64,000 nt of DNA, taken from the NCBI RefSeq assembly GCF_003013695.1, contig NZ_CP027792.1, positions 2,066,501 to 2,130,500 on the forward strand, given 5' to 3'. The translations under genes and the position numbers were made by a program. Below, one piece after another: positions 17,288-25,842 of the stretch. How positions within the stretch are numbered: position 1 is the stretch's first letter; each line of letters opens with the position of its first letter. The DNA is from Pulveribacter suum (GTDB lineage Bacteria > Pseudomonadota > Gammaproteobacteria > Burkholderiales > Burkholderiaceae_C). The notes under the pieces are model-generated. The model searched no databases. It had not been told where the DNA came from and worked only from the letters and a program-made list of their open reading frames with translations.

Positions 17288-17430
17288 AATTCAAAAAAAG
17301 GCGCTCCGGGTGGAGTGCCGACCTGTGGGCCTTCAGCGGCCTGCAACCCCCTTTCTCGCTGGGCGTCCACGAGCGCAATGCCGGTGCAGACGGCCCGCAC
17401 TGCCCTCGATCCAGGGAAACCCGCTAAAAG

Positions 17431-17442
17431 GTAGCGCTATCC
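17431..17442. promoter_or_regulatory. Operator for the gluconate regulator, proximal to gntR
   Basis: GTAGCGCTATCC holds the same TAGCGCTA core as 17270-17281, and the flanks agree over about 12 of 15 bases (AAGRTAGCGCTATCCT). It lies 63 bp upstream of the regulator GTG. Two spaced operators would allow DNA looping and autoregulation. Confidence 0.6.
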
Positions 17443-17504
17443 TACGAGACAATCAACGCCGTTCTCTCCGGATTTACCCGCAACCTGCCCCCCGCCCAAC
17501 GACA

Positions 17505-18524
17505 GTGACCCGCCGCCCTCGCCGCTCCAGCGGCCGTCTCACCCTGGCCGATGTGGCCGGCGCCGCTGGCGTGAGTCCGATCACGGCCTCGCGCGCCCTG
17601 CGCGGCGAGCGCAGCGTGGACCCGACGCTGGCCGCCCGCGTGCACGAGGCCGCCGAGCGCCTGGGCTACGTGCCTGACCCGGCCGCCCGCGCCCTGGCTT
17701 CGCAGCGCAGCAGCCAGGTGCTGGTGCTGGTGCCGCTGCTGTCCAACGCCCTGTTCGTGGACCTGCTGGAGGCCGTGCACCGCACGCTGTTCCCCGAGGG
17801 CTACCTGCCGCTCATCGGCGTGACGCACTACGACAGCGCCGAGGAAGAGCTGCTGCTGCGCACCTACCTGCCCCACCGCCCTGCCGGCCTGCTGGTCACG
17901 GGTTTCGACCGCAGCGACGCGGCGCACCAGCTCATCGCCGCGAGCGGCGTGCCCTGCGTGCACCTGATGGAGACCATCCACGCGCCGGGCATGGCCTGCG
18001 TGGGCTTTTCGCAGACGGACGCCGGCGCGGCCATCACCAGCCACCTGCTCTCGCGTGGGCGCCGGCGCATCGCCTTTTGCGCTGCGCAGCTGGACCCGCG
18101 CGTGCTGCAGCGCGCCGAGGGCTACCGCCGCACGCTGCGCGCCGCCGGGCTGTACGACCCGGCGCTGGAGCTGCTCAGCCCCGAGCGTTCCTCCATCGCC
18201 CTGGGCGCGCGGCTGCTGGAAGAAACGCTGCAGCGCCACCCCGACGTGGACGCCATCTTCTTTTGCAACGACGACATCGCCCAGGGGGGCCTGCTGGCGG
18301 CCAACCGGCTGGGCCTGGCCGTGCCGGCGCGCGTCGCCATCGCCGGCTTCAACGACTTGGCCGGCAGCGACCAGATGGTGCCGCCGCTGACCACCATCCG
18401 CACGCCACGTGCCGAGGTGGGCCGCGCCGGTGCGGCCCTGCTGCTTGGCCTGATGCGCGGCACGCTGACCGCGCCGGCCTGCGAGGAGCTGGAGTACGAG
18501 CTGATCGTGCGCGAGAGCACCTGA
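17505..18524 (+). CDS. LacI-family regulator of the gluconate cluster (GntR-like)
   Basis: A 339-residue regulator from the GTG at 17505. The N-terminal HTH with hinge reads LTLADVAGAAGVSPITASRALRGERSVDPTLAARVHEAAERLGYVPDPAARALAS. The periplasmic-binding-protein-like domain follows, including VHLMETIHAPGMACVGFSQTDAGAA, a good match to gluconate-operon repressors. The long in-frame region upstream (17217-17504) overlaps gntK and is not LacI-like. The gene is divergent from gntK-dctQMP-edd with two palindromic operators between. By analogy it represses the cluster until gluconate or a related sugar acid binds. Confidence 0.88.
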   Translation: MTRRPRRSSGRLTLADVAGAAGVSPITASRALRGERSVDPTLAARVHEAAERLGYVPDPAARALASQRSSQVLVLVPLLSNALFVDLLEAVHRTLFPEGYLPLIGVTHYDSAEEELLLRTYLPHRPAGLLVTGFDRSDAAHQLIAASGVPCVHLMETIHAPGMACVGFSQTDAGAAITSHLLSRGRRRIAFCAAQLDPRVLQRAEGYRRTLRAAGLYDPALELLSPERSSIALGARLLEETLQRHPDVDAIFFCNDDIAQGGLLAANRLGLAVPARVAIAGFNDLAGSDQMVPPLTTIRTPRAEVGRAGAALLLGLMRGTLTAPACEELEYELIVREST

Positions 18525-18526
18525 AC

Positions 18527-18554
18527 AAAAAAAGGCCCGGCATGCACCGGGCCT
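18527..18554 (-). terminator. Intrinsic terminator of the OmpA-like gene
   Basis: AGGCCCGG-CATGCA-CCGGGCCT stem (18533-18540 / 18547-18554), followed on the minus strand by a run of seven T. It ends the minus-strand OmpA-like transcript just beyond the convergent regulator gene. Confidence 0.85.
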
Positions 18555-18579
18555 CTCAGCGAGCGCAGCGGCTGTGCGC

Positions 18580-19116
18580 TCAGGGCTGCAGCGCCACTTC
18601 CACGCGGCGCGCCTCGGCGTTGCTGCCGCCGGCCTGGGTGACCTCGGGCTTGCGCAGCTCGACCTTGCCCTCGGCCACGCCCAGCGCCAGCAGCGCATCG
18701 CGCACGGCGATGGCGCGCTGCTTGGCCAGCTCGGCGTTCACGGCGGCGTCGCCTGTGGCGTCGTGGTAGCCGGAGACGGCGGCCTTCTTGCCGTCGGCAG
18801 CCACGCCGCGCACCACATCGGCCAGGGCTTCGTTGGCGCCAGCGGCCAGCTCAGCCTTGCCGGTGGCAAAGTAGAACTTGACCACGCCGTTCTCAACCAC
18901 CACCGTGGCTTCTTCAGTCACGGCCACTGCGGCGGCGGGCGCTGCTGCGCCGCTGTCAACCACGGCTGCCGGGGCCGGCTGCGCGGGCACGCGGGCCATG
19001 CCGCGCTGATAGACCACCACGCCCACGACGGTGGAGACCACCAGCGCGATCAGGGCGAAGAGGAAACCGAGTGCAAAACACTGCTGGCTGTCGTCATCGG
19101 AGCTGTTGAAGGACAT
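18580..19116 (-). CDS. OmpA-like membrane-anchored protein
   Basis: A 178-residue protein from the ATG at 19116. It has a short cytoplasmic start, one membrane helix (~15-37, ALGFLFALIALVVSTVVGVVVY), an Ala/Pro/Val-rich spacer and a C-terminal OmpA-type domain (~75-178). The usual peptidoglycan-binding motif region is divergent: GYHDATGDAAVNAELAKQRAIAVRDALLALGV keeps the TGD..N..LA..RA pattern. A periplasmic cell-wall-binding role is likely. It stands alone with its own terminator. No partner operon is visible. Confidence 0.8.
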   Translation of the reverse strand: MSFNSSDDDSQQCFALGFLFALIALVVSTVVGVVVYQRGMARVPAQPAPAAVVDSGAAAPAAAVAVTEEATVVVENGVVKFYFATGKAELAAGANEALADVVRGVAADGKKAAVSGYHDATGDAAVNAELAKQRAIAVRDALLALGVAEGKVELRKPEVTQAGGSNAEARRVEVALQP

Positions 19117-19194
19117 GCTGGCTACTCCCGTGAAGTGAATAATGAAATGCGTTGGACAAAACCCATCGATTGTAGATTCCCGCACCCGCCCGCC

Positions 19195-19797
19195 ATGCCC
19201 ACCCACGCCAGCGCCACCCGCGACCCTGCCGCCCTGCTCGAACGCACCCTGCACGAATGGGGCGGGCAGCAGGATTTGTGGATCTTCGGCTACGGCTCGC
19301 TCATCTGGCGCCCGGATTTTCCGTTTGCCGAAAGCCGCCCTGCCACCGTGCACGGCTGGCACCGGGCGCTGAAGATGTGGAGCCGCGTGAACCGCGGGAC
19401 GCCCGAATGCCCGGGCCTGGTCTTCGGCATGCTGCCCGGCGGCAGTTGCCGCGGCGTGGCCTTTCGCGTCGAGCGCACGCAGGTGCCGGCGATATTCCCG
19501 GCGCTGTGGCAGCGCGAGATGGTGCTGGGCGTGTACGACCCGCGCTGGCTGGCCTGCCGCACGCCGGGCGGGCCGGTGCAGGCGCTGGCCTTCACGCTGC
19601 CCCGCAGCAGCCCCAGCCACACGGGCGTGCTGCCCGAGGCGCAGTACCGCAGCATCTTCCGCCAGGCGCGCGGCATCTACGGCAGCACGCTGGACTACGC
19701 CGAGACCACGCACGCCGAGCTCCTGCGCATGGGCATCCACGACCGGGCGCTGGCGCGGCTGCTGGACATCGCCCGCGGCGCCGCCGACGCCGCCTAA
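19195..19797 (+). CDS. ChaC-like gamma-glutamylcyclotransferase
   Basis: ChaC enzymes cleave glutathione to 5-oxoproline and Cys-Gly. The 200-residue protein has the family opening [16 protein letters not shown], then [29 protein letters not shown] and a C-terminal [20 protein letters not shown]...LLRMGIHD. The catalytic glutamate expected in the YxxRE/WxRE region corresponds to LWQREM. The gene is 37 bp upstream of pdxH and may be cotranscribed. Glutathione turnover is known for the family; substrate here is inferred. Confidence 0.85.
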   Translation: MPTHASATRDPAALLERTLHEWGGQQDLWIFGYGSLIWRPDFPFAESRPATVHGWHRALKMWSRVNRGTPECPGLVFGMLPGGSCRGVAFRVERTQVPAIFPALWQREMVLGVYDPRWLACRTPGGPVQALAFTLPRSSPSHTGVLPEAQYRSIFRQARGIYGSTLDYAETTHAELLRMGIHDRALARLLDIARGAADAA

Positions 19798-19834
19798 GCT
19801 GCCGGCACGCGAGCGGCGCCTGCACAATGGCGGC

Positions 19835-20494
19835 ATGACCCGCCCCGCCTCCTCCCTGTCCTCTTCCATCGCCGATCTGCGCAAGAGCTACGAGCGCGCC
19901 GAGCTGGGCGAGGACGCCTCGCACGCCGACCCGCTCGCCCAGTTCGACCAATGGCTGGGCGAGGCCGTTGCCGCCCAGGTGCCCGAGCCCAACGCCATGA
20001 CGCTGGCCACCGTGTCGGGGGACCTGCGCCCCAGCACCCGCATCGTGCTGATCAAGGGCTACGACGCGCGCGGCATCGTCTGGTACACCAACTATGACAG
20101 CCGCAAGGGCCGCGAGCTGGCCGGCAACCCGTACGCGGCGCTGCAATTCCACTGGGTGGAGCTGGAGCGTGTGGTGCGCATCGAGGGCGTGGTGCAGAAG
20201 GTGGACGCCGCCGAGAGCGATGTCTACTTCCATAGCCGCCCGCTGGACTCGCGCATCGGCGCCTGGGCCAGTCCGCAAAGCCAAGTCATCGCCTCGCGCT
20301 CAGTCCTCGTGGCAGGCGCCGCCAGATACGGCGCGCAGTTTTTGCTGCAGCCGCCGCGCCCGCCGCACTGGGGCGGCTTTCGGCTGGTGCCCGACCGCTG
20401 GGAGTTCTGGCAGGGCCGCAAGAGTCGCCTGCACGACCGGCTGCGCTACCGGCTGGACGGCGGACTGTGGGTGCGCGAGCGGCTTGCGCCGTAA
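19835..20494 (+). CDS. pdxH: Pyridoxamine 5'-phosphate oxidase
   Basis: PdxH uses FMN and oxygen to make pyridoxal 5'-phosphate from PNP or PMP. The 219-residue protein (E. coli 218) shows [41 protein letters not shown] (FMN phosphate site), FYTN-type [25 protein letters not shown] and the C-terminal [25 protein letters not shown]...WVRERLAP. All key stretches are present. It follows the ChaC-like gene. After it comes ~218 bp of very GC-rich spacer before the convergent permease. Confidence 0.97.
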   Translation: MTRPASSLSSSIADLRKSYERAELGEDASHADPLAQFDQWLGEAVAAQVPEPNAMTLATVSGDLRPSTRIVLIKGYDARGIVWYTNYDSRKGRELAGNPYAALQFHWVELERVVRIEGVVQKVDAAESDVYFHSRPLDSRIGAWASPQSQVIASRSVLVAGAARYGAQFLLQPPRPPHWGGFRLVPDRWEFWQGRKSRLHDRLRYRLDGGLWVRERLAP

Positions 20495-20712
20495 ATCGGA
20501 GCAACCCCCTGAGCGACTTGCGCTGCTCGGTGCGGCCGCCAGAGGCGGCAGCTCTTCGGGACCGTCCAAGCCTGCGCAGGCCGGCTTGGAGCCGCGGCCC
20601 TCAGCCCCTTCTCTGGCGCGCTGCGCGCTGGGAAGGGGGACGACGCCAACGCGGCGGGGTGGCCCTTGCGCGGCGTCTGCTGGCCTGGGTTGCGCCAGTA
20701 CCGAAGCAAGGG
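20495..20712. other. GC-rich spacer with hairpins
   Basis: No credible gene. It contains a perfect hairpin GCCGCC-AGA-GGCGGC (20535-20549) and the palindrome GCCTGCGCAGGC (20570-20581), without T tracts. It lies between convergent pdxH and the AEC permease gene and may serve as a termination region. Confidence 0.5.
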
Positions 20713-21759
20713 TCAGCCGGCCAGGTAGTGGGCGGCCAGCAGGACCAGGGGCAGGGTGAACAAGGCCAGGGCGGTGGAGATCGCGATGGCCGAGGACACC
20801 TCGTCCTGCATCACCCCGTAGCGCTGGGTGAACAGCAGCACGTTGGCCCCCACGGGCAGGGCGGCGGCGGTGAACATCACGGCGATGCCCTGCCCCGACA
20901 GGCCCAGGAGCCGCGCCATGGCGAACAGCAGCGCGGGCATGACCAGGCCCTTGGCCACGGCGATGCGCAGCGCGCCGCGCCAGTGCCGGCCGATGCGCGT
21001 ATAGGCCAGCGAAATGCCCACCAGCAGCAGCGCCATCGGCCCCAGGGCGGCGCCCATGACCTGCAGCGCGCGGTCCACCGGGCCGGGCAGCGCCAGCCCG
21101 GTCTGCGCGAACAGCAAACCGGCCAGGATGGGCAGCGGCACGGGGTGCACGATGCTGTTGCGCACTGCCTGCCCCACGGTGCGCGCCATCGAATGCGGCG
21201 CCCCGCCCTCTTGCTGCTGCTGCGCCGCGCGCTGCTCGCGCGCCTGCAGCAGCTCGAACACCAGCGTGGCGGCCGTCAGCAGCACCAGGGCGTGCAGCGA
21301 GATCAGCGTGAACAGCGTCACCAGGCCCTGCGGCCCGAAGACCAGCCCGACAAAGGGCACGCCGATCATCACCGTGTTGCTGAACATGTGCGCCAGGGCG
21401 CGCGCGGCCGTTGCCGTGGTCAGGCCGCCCAGCATCAGCGTGGCGACGAACAGCAGCCCGGCCGCGCCGAAGTACAGCGCCACGGGGGTGAAGTCCAGCT
21501 CCTGCAGGCGCACGCCGCCCATGGTGCGAAACAGCAGCGCCGGAGTGAGCACCAGAAAGACGATGTTGGACAGGTCGGGGATGGCGCTGGCGCGCACCCA
21601 GCCGACGCGGGCAATGGCAAAGCCCAGGCCGATGCACAGGATGACCGGCGCCAGGGGGGCAAGGACGGAGAAGAACAAGATGCGCGAAAAGGCAGGAGTG
21701 CGGGGGGCGGCGGCGCCCACGGCGCCGGGCCGGCAGTGTAGGCCCGCGGCGCCCGTCAC
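20713..21759 (-). CDS. AEC-family permease
   Basis: A hydrophobic protein of up to 348 residues with about ten membrane segments, typical of the auxin-efflux-carrier family that moves organic acids in bacteria. LAPVILCIGLGFAIARVGWV, the FSNTVMIGVPFVGLVFG half-motif and ISLAYTRIGRHWRGALRIAVAKGLVMPALLF support this. The first ~28 codons are not family-like; the true start may be the TTG at the LFFSVLAPLAP segment. Substrate not predictable. It is monocistronic between two convergent or separate genes. Confidence 0.85.
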   Translation of the reverse strand: MTGAAGLHCRPGAVGAAAPRTPAFSRILFFSVLAPLAPVILCIGLGFAIARVGWVRASAIPDLSNIVFLVLTPALLFRTMGGVRLQELDFTPVALYFGAAGLLFVATLMLGGLTTATAARALAHMFSNTVMIGVPFVGLVFGPQGLVTLFTLISLHALVLLTAATLVFELLQAREQRAAQQQQEGGAPHSMARTVGQAVRNSIVHPVPLPILAGLLFAQTGLALPGPVDRALQVMGAALGPMALLLVGISLAYTRIGRHWRGALRIAVAKGLVMPALLFAMARLLGLSGQGIAVMFTAAALPVGANVLLFTQRYGVMQDEVSSAIAISTALALFTLPLVLLAAHYLAG

Positions 21760-21794
21760 GGCGGCCGCGGGTTTTTTCTTTTCGCTATCGATTC

Positions 21795-21832
21795 ATGAGC
21801 TGCCAGCGCTTGACTGGCAAGCGCTGCAGGCC
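21795..21832 (+). repeat. Dispersed intergenic palindromic repeat, copy 3
   Basis: ATGAGCTGCCAGCGCTTG-ACTGG-CAAGCGCTGCAGGCC, forward orientation with a nearly perfect 10-bp stem. It lies between the AEC permease start and the 3' end of the TonB-dependent receptor gene, so it could form a stem at the end of the receptor mRNA. Confidence 0.9.
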
Positions 21833-21858
21833 AATTTGACCCACAAAGCGCGGCGGGC

Positions 21859-23949
21859 CTAGAACTCCACGCGCACGCCCAGCGTCAGGTTGCGCCCGGC
21901 CAGGGGCGCCGCGTCCTTGATGAACGAGGTGTGGGCGTAGGCCAGGCGGTCGGTCAGGTTGCGTCCCTTCAGGTACACCTGCCAGGGCATGCCGGCGCTG
22001 GTGCGGCCGTTGTAGGCCAGGCTCAGGCTCAGCAGCCCAAAGCCAGGCGTGGCGCTCTCGAACTGCGCCACGCGGCTTTGGCGAGCCACCTGCAGCCATT
22101 CCACCTCGCCCTCCCAGGACTGCCAGTTCGCGTCCAGGCGCAGACCCACCCGCGCGGGCGGGATGCGCGGCAGCCGCCCGCCGCCGTCCAGGCGCGCATG
22201 CACGCGGTCGGCCAGCAGCGTCACGCCCACATGGCGCGTGACAGCATGGCGCACGCGGCCCTCGATGCCGGTGAACGTGGCGTCGGCCTGGCTGTACTGC
22301 AGCAGCTGCAGCCCGTCCACCTCGTCCAGCGTGCGGCCGTAGATGTAGTGGCGGATGCGGTTGCGGTACACGCTCACGTCGAAGGTGGTGGCGCCGCTGG
22401 TCTTGCGCAGGGTCAGGTCAACGTTGCGCGAGACCTCGGCGCGCAGATCGGCGTCGCCGCGCTCGTAGGTGGCGGTGGCCATGTGCAGGCCGCGCGCGTA
22501 CAGCTCCTCGGCCGACGGGGCGCGGCTGGCGCGTGTCAGGCTCGCGCCCAGCGCGTAGCCCGGCGCGGGCCGCCACACCGCGCCCAGCGATGCGGAGGTG
22601 CCGTTGTGGCTGCGGCGGGTGCCGCTGTCCAGCGCCTGGGCGCTCTGCCGGTCGTGGCGCAGGGCGGCTTCGATGCGCCAGTCGCCGATGCGATAGTCCT
22701 CCAGCAGGAAGAGGCCCGTGCTGCGGGTGTGCGTGGGCTGCACGTAGGCCTCCTCGCCCACGGCGCTGAACTTGCGCTCTGCTGTCTGCACGCCCAGCAG
22801 CCCGCGCCAGCCCGCGATGGGCTGGTGCTGCAGCTCCACGCGCAGGTCGTGCGCCTTGTTCCTGAAGGTGGTGGCCACGTTGCCGCCCTCGACCTCGTCA
22901 TGCACGTAGTCGGTGGTCCCGGCGCGCAGGCGCAGCGCGGAGACGCCGGCGAACGGGTCGCGCAGCTCGCCGCGCAGGTCCACGCGCTCGCTGCGCAGGT
23001 CCACCACCGGCACGTCTGGGTGGTCGTGATCATGGTCGTGGTCGTGGCCTTCCCCGTCAGGGTCATGGTCGTCGTGGCCATGACCGCCGCAGTGCAAATG
23101 GTCGCCATGGGTGTGGCAGCCCTCGAAGCCGTGGCTGTGCCCGGGCAGGCCGTAGCGGGCGTTCTGGCGCGTCACGGCCAAGCCCAGATAGCCGCGGCTG
23201 CCGACCCACGACAGGCCGACGCTGGCGGTGCTGGTGTCGTTGAAGCTGCCGGGCACGCGGGCGCCGCCCTCCCAGCCTTGGCCCACGCCGTAGTCATTGC
23301 TGCTGCGGCCGGCCGCCTCCGCATGCACCGCGATGGCGCCCGCGCCACCGGTGATGGCGAAGGCGCCGGCCTTTTCGCGCGCGGCGCTGCCGGCGCGCAG
23401 CTCGGCGCTGCCCTCGTAGCCCTTCTCGGGAAGGGCCGTGGGCACCTTGCCGTCCAGCACGTTGACCACGCCGCCCACGGCGCCGGCGCCATAGACCAGC
23501 GCCGAGGGTCCGCGCAGCACCTCGACCTGGGTGGCCAGCAGCGGCTCGGCGACCACGGCGTGGTCGGGGCTGACGCTGGAGGCGTCGTGCACCTCGGCGC
23601 CGTCACTCAGCACCTTCACGCGCGGCCCGTCCATGCCGCGGATGACAGGGCGGCTGGCGCCCGCGCCGAAGTGGCTGGCGGCAATGCCGGGCTCGCCGTC
23701 CAGGCTGCCTCCCAGCGTGGCCTCGCGCCGGCGCACCAGCGCGTCGCCCTCGATGAGGGAGGCGGGCTGAGTCATCTCAGACACCCCCAGCTGCAGCCCG
23801 CTGGCGGACACGGTGACTTCGGGCAGGCGGGCCGCAGGCTCCTGGGCCTGGGCCCAGGCGGCAGGCATCAGCGCCAGCAGCGCCGCGCAGGCCACGGGTC
23901 GGCGCGCATGGGGTGCACGCAGGGGAAAGAAGAAAGACGTCGTCGTCAT
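21859..23949 (-). CDS. TonB-dependent receptor with His-rich loop, ZnuD-like
   Basis: A 696-residue outer-membrane receptor. The signal peptide ends near AWAQAQ (~36). A plug domain (~42-165) has RPVIRGMDGPRVKVLSDG and VEVLRGPSALVYG, then a 22-strand barrel ends with the aromatic LGVRVEF. An extracellular loop (~290-325) is packed with His and Asp (HGHDDHDPDGEGHDHDHDHD plus a preceding GCHTHGDHLHCGGHG), as in Neisseria ZnuD, which takes up zinc. The gene is preceded by a small exported protein that also carries HxH motifs. Zinc is therefore the likely cargo. No TonB box was checked and no Zur site was recognised. Confidence 0.88.
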   Translation of the reverse strand: MTTTSFFFPLRAPHARRPVACAALLALMPAAWAQAQEPAARLPEVTVSASGLQLGVSEMTQPASLIEGDALVRRREATLGGSLDGEPGIAASHFGAGASRPVIRGMDGPRVKVLSDGAEVHDASSVSPDHAVVAEPLLATQVEVLRGPSALVYGAGAVGGVVNVLDGKVPTALPEKGYEGSAELRAGSAAREKAGAFAITGGAGAIAVHAEAAGRSSNDYGVGQGWEGGARVPGSFNDTSTASVGLSWVGSRGYLGLAVTRQNARYGLPGHSHGFEGCHTHGDHLHCGGHGHDDHDPDGEGHDHDHDHDHPDVPVVDLRSERVDLRGELRDPFAGVSALRLRAGTTDYVHDEVEGGNVATTFRNKAHDLRVELQHQPIAGWRGLLGVQTAERKFSAVGEEAYVQPTHTRSTGLFLLEDYRIGDWRIEAALRHDRQSAQALDSGTRRSHNGTSASLGAVWRPAPGYALGASLTRASRAPSAEELYARGLHMATATYERGDADLRAEVSRNVDLTLRKTSGATTFDVSVYRNRIRHYIYGRTLDEVDGLQLLQYSQADATFTGIEGRVRHAVTRHVGVTLLADRVHARLDGGGRLPRIPPARVGLRLDANWQSWEGEVEWLQVARQSRVAQFESATPGFGLLSLSLAYNGRTSAGMPWQVYLKGRNLTDRLAYAHTSFIKDAAPLAGRNLTLGVRVEF

Positions 23950-24037
23950 GAAAAATCCGATGTGCTACCCGCGCAGGGCGCACCGGCGCGCAGCAGCGCG
24001 CCGTGCCGGCCGGCACGGGAAAAATACGAGTCAAAAT

Positions 24038-24074
24038 AGCCTCCAGCCCTTGACTGGCAAGCGCTGGCAGCTAT
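24038..24074 (-). repeat. Dispersed intergenic palindromic repeat, copy 4
   Basis: AGCCTCCAGCCCTTG-ACTGG-CAAGCGCTGGCAGCTAT, reverse orientation. It sits between the small His-containing gene and the ZnuD-like receptor inside a presumed operon. Confidence 0.9.
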
Positions 24075-24112
24075 CGAAAGAGAAGTGTTTGGCGGGGTGC
24101 GCCCGCAAGGCG

Positions 24113-24511
24113 TCAGCCCGCAGTGGGCGGCGCGCGGGCCTGAAACGGCGCCAGCCGCCGCAGCGCCGGGGCCGCGGCAGGCGCCCCGGCCGGTGCCGGC
24201 TGGGGCAGCGCCTGTGCAAGCGGCAGCGCGCAGGCCGACCAGGGGCCGCCCAGCGTCTGCTGGTCCAGCACCTGGCAATCGGCGTGGCCATGGCCGGCGA
24301 ACAGGGCGTGCAGCGTGTCCCGCACCGGCTGCCCGGCCGCATGCACGGAGCCCGGCCCGTGCACCACCTGGTGCATGCGCCCGAGCAGCGGCACCACCGC
24401 CAGCGCCAGCAGCAGCCACAGCGCAGCCAGACGGCGGCGCAGCGGCAGGGAGGCAACGGGACGGGGGGACACAGGCAGGCGGGTGGGCGAAGGGAGCGGG
24501 GATTGTCGCAA
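24113..24511 (-). CDS. Small exported protein upstream of the ZnuD-like receptor (DUF2946-like)
   Basis: A 132-residue protein with a basic N-terminus and one hydrophobic segment (~27-43, LAALWLLLALAVVPLLG) that acts as signal or anchor. HQVVHG, FAGHGHADCQVLDQQ and a Pro/Ala-rich C-terminus follow. The HxxxH, HGH and DC pattern and its place before a metal receptor resemble the DUF2946-type proteins often found with TonB-dependent metal receptors. A periplasmic metal-handling role is plausible but unproven. The start is uncertain; several alternative starts exist within the first 30 codons. Confidence 0.6.
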   Translation of the reverse strand: MRQSPLPSPTRLPVSPRPVASLPLRRRLAALWLLLALAVVPLLGRMHQVVHGPGSVHAAGQPVRDTLHALFAGHGHADCQVLDQQTLGGPWSACALPLAQALPQPAPAGAPAAAPALRRLAPFQARAPPTAG

Positions 24512-24565
24512 AGATTGCCTGTGCCGCAGACGCCCCCTTCAGGCCGAGATAACGCTACAGAAACA

Positions 24566-24601
24566 AGAGCTTCCAGCGCTTACCAGCAAAGGGCTGGAGC
24601 C
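24566..24601 (+). repeat. Dispersed intergenic palindromic repeat, copy 5
   Basis: AGAGCTTCCAGCGCTT-ACC-AGCAAAGGGCTGGAGCC, a degenerate forward copy. It lies between the chrA stop and the start of the small exported protein. Confidence 0.75.
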
Positions 24602-24612
24602 GTATTTTCTGC

Positions 24613-25827
24613 CTATCCGACCAGCCACCAGCCGGCCAGCCCGCACAGCGGCACCACCAGCCAGGGCGGCACGCGCAGCCAGGCCAGGGCCGCCAGCGCC
24701 AGCAGGGCCAGCAGCCCGTCCGCCGGCGCATGGATGGCGCTGCCCCACACGGGGCCGAACAGCGCGGCCAGCAGCAGCCCGACCACGGCGGCGTTCACCC
24801 CCGACAAGGCGGCGCGCACGCGGGCCAGGCGGCGCCAGCGCTCCCACCACGGCAGGGCGCCGGCTACCAGCAAAAAGGCCGGCAGGAAGATGGCCACCAG
24901 GCACACCACCGCGCCCCACCAGCCGCCCGCCCCGTGGCGCGCCACCGCGCCAAGGAAGGCGGCCAGAGTGAACAGCGGCCCCGGCACCGCCTGCGCCAGA
25001 CCGTAGCCAGCCAGGAAGTCATCCTCGCCCACCCAGCCAGTGGCGACCACCTCGGCCTGCAGCAGCGGCAGCACCACATGGCCGCCGCCAAACACCAGGG
25101 CCCCGGCGCGGTAGAAGGCATCGGCCAGCACCAGCCAGCCCTGCGGCCAGGCGTGGGCTGCCAGTGGCAGCGCCACCAGCAGCACGGCGAAGGCGCCCAG
25201 CAGCAGCGCGCCCGCAGCGCGATGGCCCCCCGGCGCCGGCTCCAGCGCGGGCGGCGCATCGGCGCCGCGCCCCCACAGCGCTAGGCCGGCCGCGGCCGCC
25301 AGCAGCAGCGCGCCCATTTGTCCGGCCACGCTGGGCCAGCCGAGCGCCAGCGCGCAGGCCAGCGCCATCAGCGCCAGGCGCACGGGGCCGCGGCACAGGC
25401 TGCGCGCCATGCCCCAGACGGCCTGCGCCACCACCGCCACGGCGGCCACCTTCAGCCCGTGCAGCACGCCGGGCGGCCACCAGCCGGCCCCTGCGGCCAG
25501 GCCCAGGCCCAGCAGCGCCATTGCCAGCGCCGACGGCAGCGTGAAGCCCAGCCACGCCGCCAGCGCCCCGGCTGCACCGGCCTGGCGCAGGCCCAGGGCC
25601 ATGCCGACCTGGCTGCTGGCCGGGCCGGGCAGAAACTGGCACAGGGCCACCAGGTCGGCATAGGCGGCCTCGTCCAGCCAGCGGCGGCGCACCACGAACT
25701 CCGCGCGGAAGTAGCCCAGATGGGCCACCGGCCCGCCGAAGGACGTCAGACCCAGGCGCAGGAAGATGCCCAGCACCTGCCAAGCCGTGGCGCGCGCCGC
25801 GGCGGCGGGCGGGAGTGCAGGAGCCAT
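24613..25827 (-). CDS. chrA: Chromate transporter, long (two-domain) ChrA
   Basis: ChrA exports chromate from the cytoplasm. The 404-residue protein has two homologous halves: residues ~17-180 with FLRLGLTSFGGPVAHLGYFR and LCQFLPGPASSQVGMALG, and ~210-400 with FYRAGALVFGGGHVVLPLLQAE and GYGLAQAVPGPLFTLAAFLGA. The SFGGP/FGGGH and PGP motifs in each half are the family hallmarks. About ten to twelve membrane spans. It lies 15 bp downstream of msrA on the same strand; the joint role could be oxidative/chromate stress, which is inference. Confidence 0.93.
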   Translation of the reverse strand: MAPALPPAAAARATAWQVLGIFLRLGLTSFGGPVAHLGYFRAEFVVRRRWLDEAAYADLVALCQFLPGPASSQVGMALGLRQAGAAGALAAWLGFTLPSALAMALLGLGLAAGAGWWPPGVLHGLKVAAVAVVAQAVWGMARSLCRGPVRLALMALACALALGWPSVAGQMGALLLAAAAGLALWGRGADAPPALEPAPGGHRAAGALLLGAFAVLLVALPLAAHAWPQGWLVLADAFYRAGALVFGGGHVVLPLLQAEVVATGWVGEDDFLAGYGLAQAVPGPLFTLAAFLGAVARHGAGGWWGAVVCLVAIFLPAFLLVAGALPWWERWRRLARVRAALSGVNAAVVGLLLAALFGPVWGSAIHAPADGLLALLALAALAWLRVPPWLVVPLCGLAGWWLVG

Positions 25828-25842
25828 ACAGCCCAGGGCGTG

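Noticed and set aside
17217..17504. Extended N-terminus for the LacI-type regulator
   Set aside because: The upstream frame overlaps gntK and is not LacI-like; the HTH starts a few residues after the GTG at 17505.
21859..23949. Siderophore or vitamin B12 receptor for the TonB-dependent protein
   Set aside because: The concentrated His/Asp loop and the His-containing upstream protein fit a zinc receptor better; still not proven.
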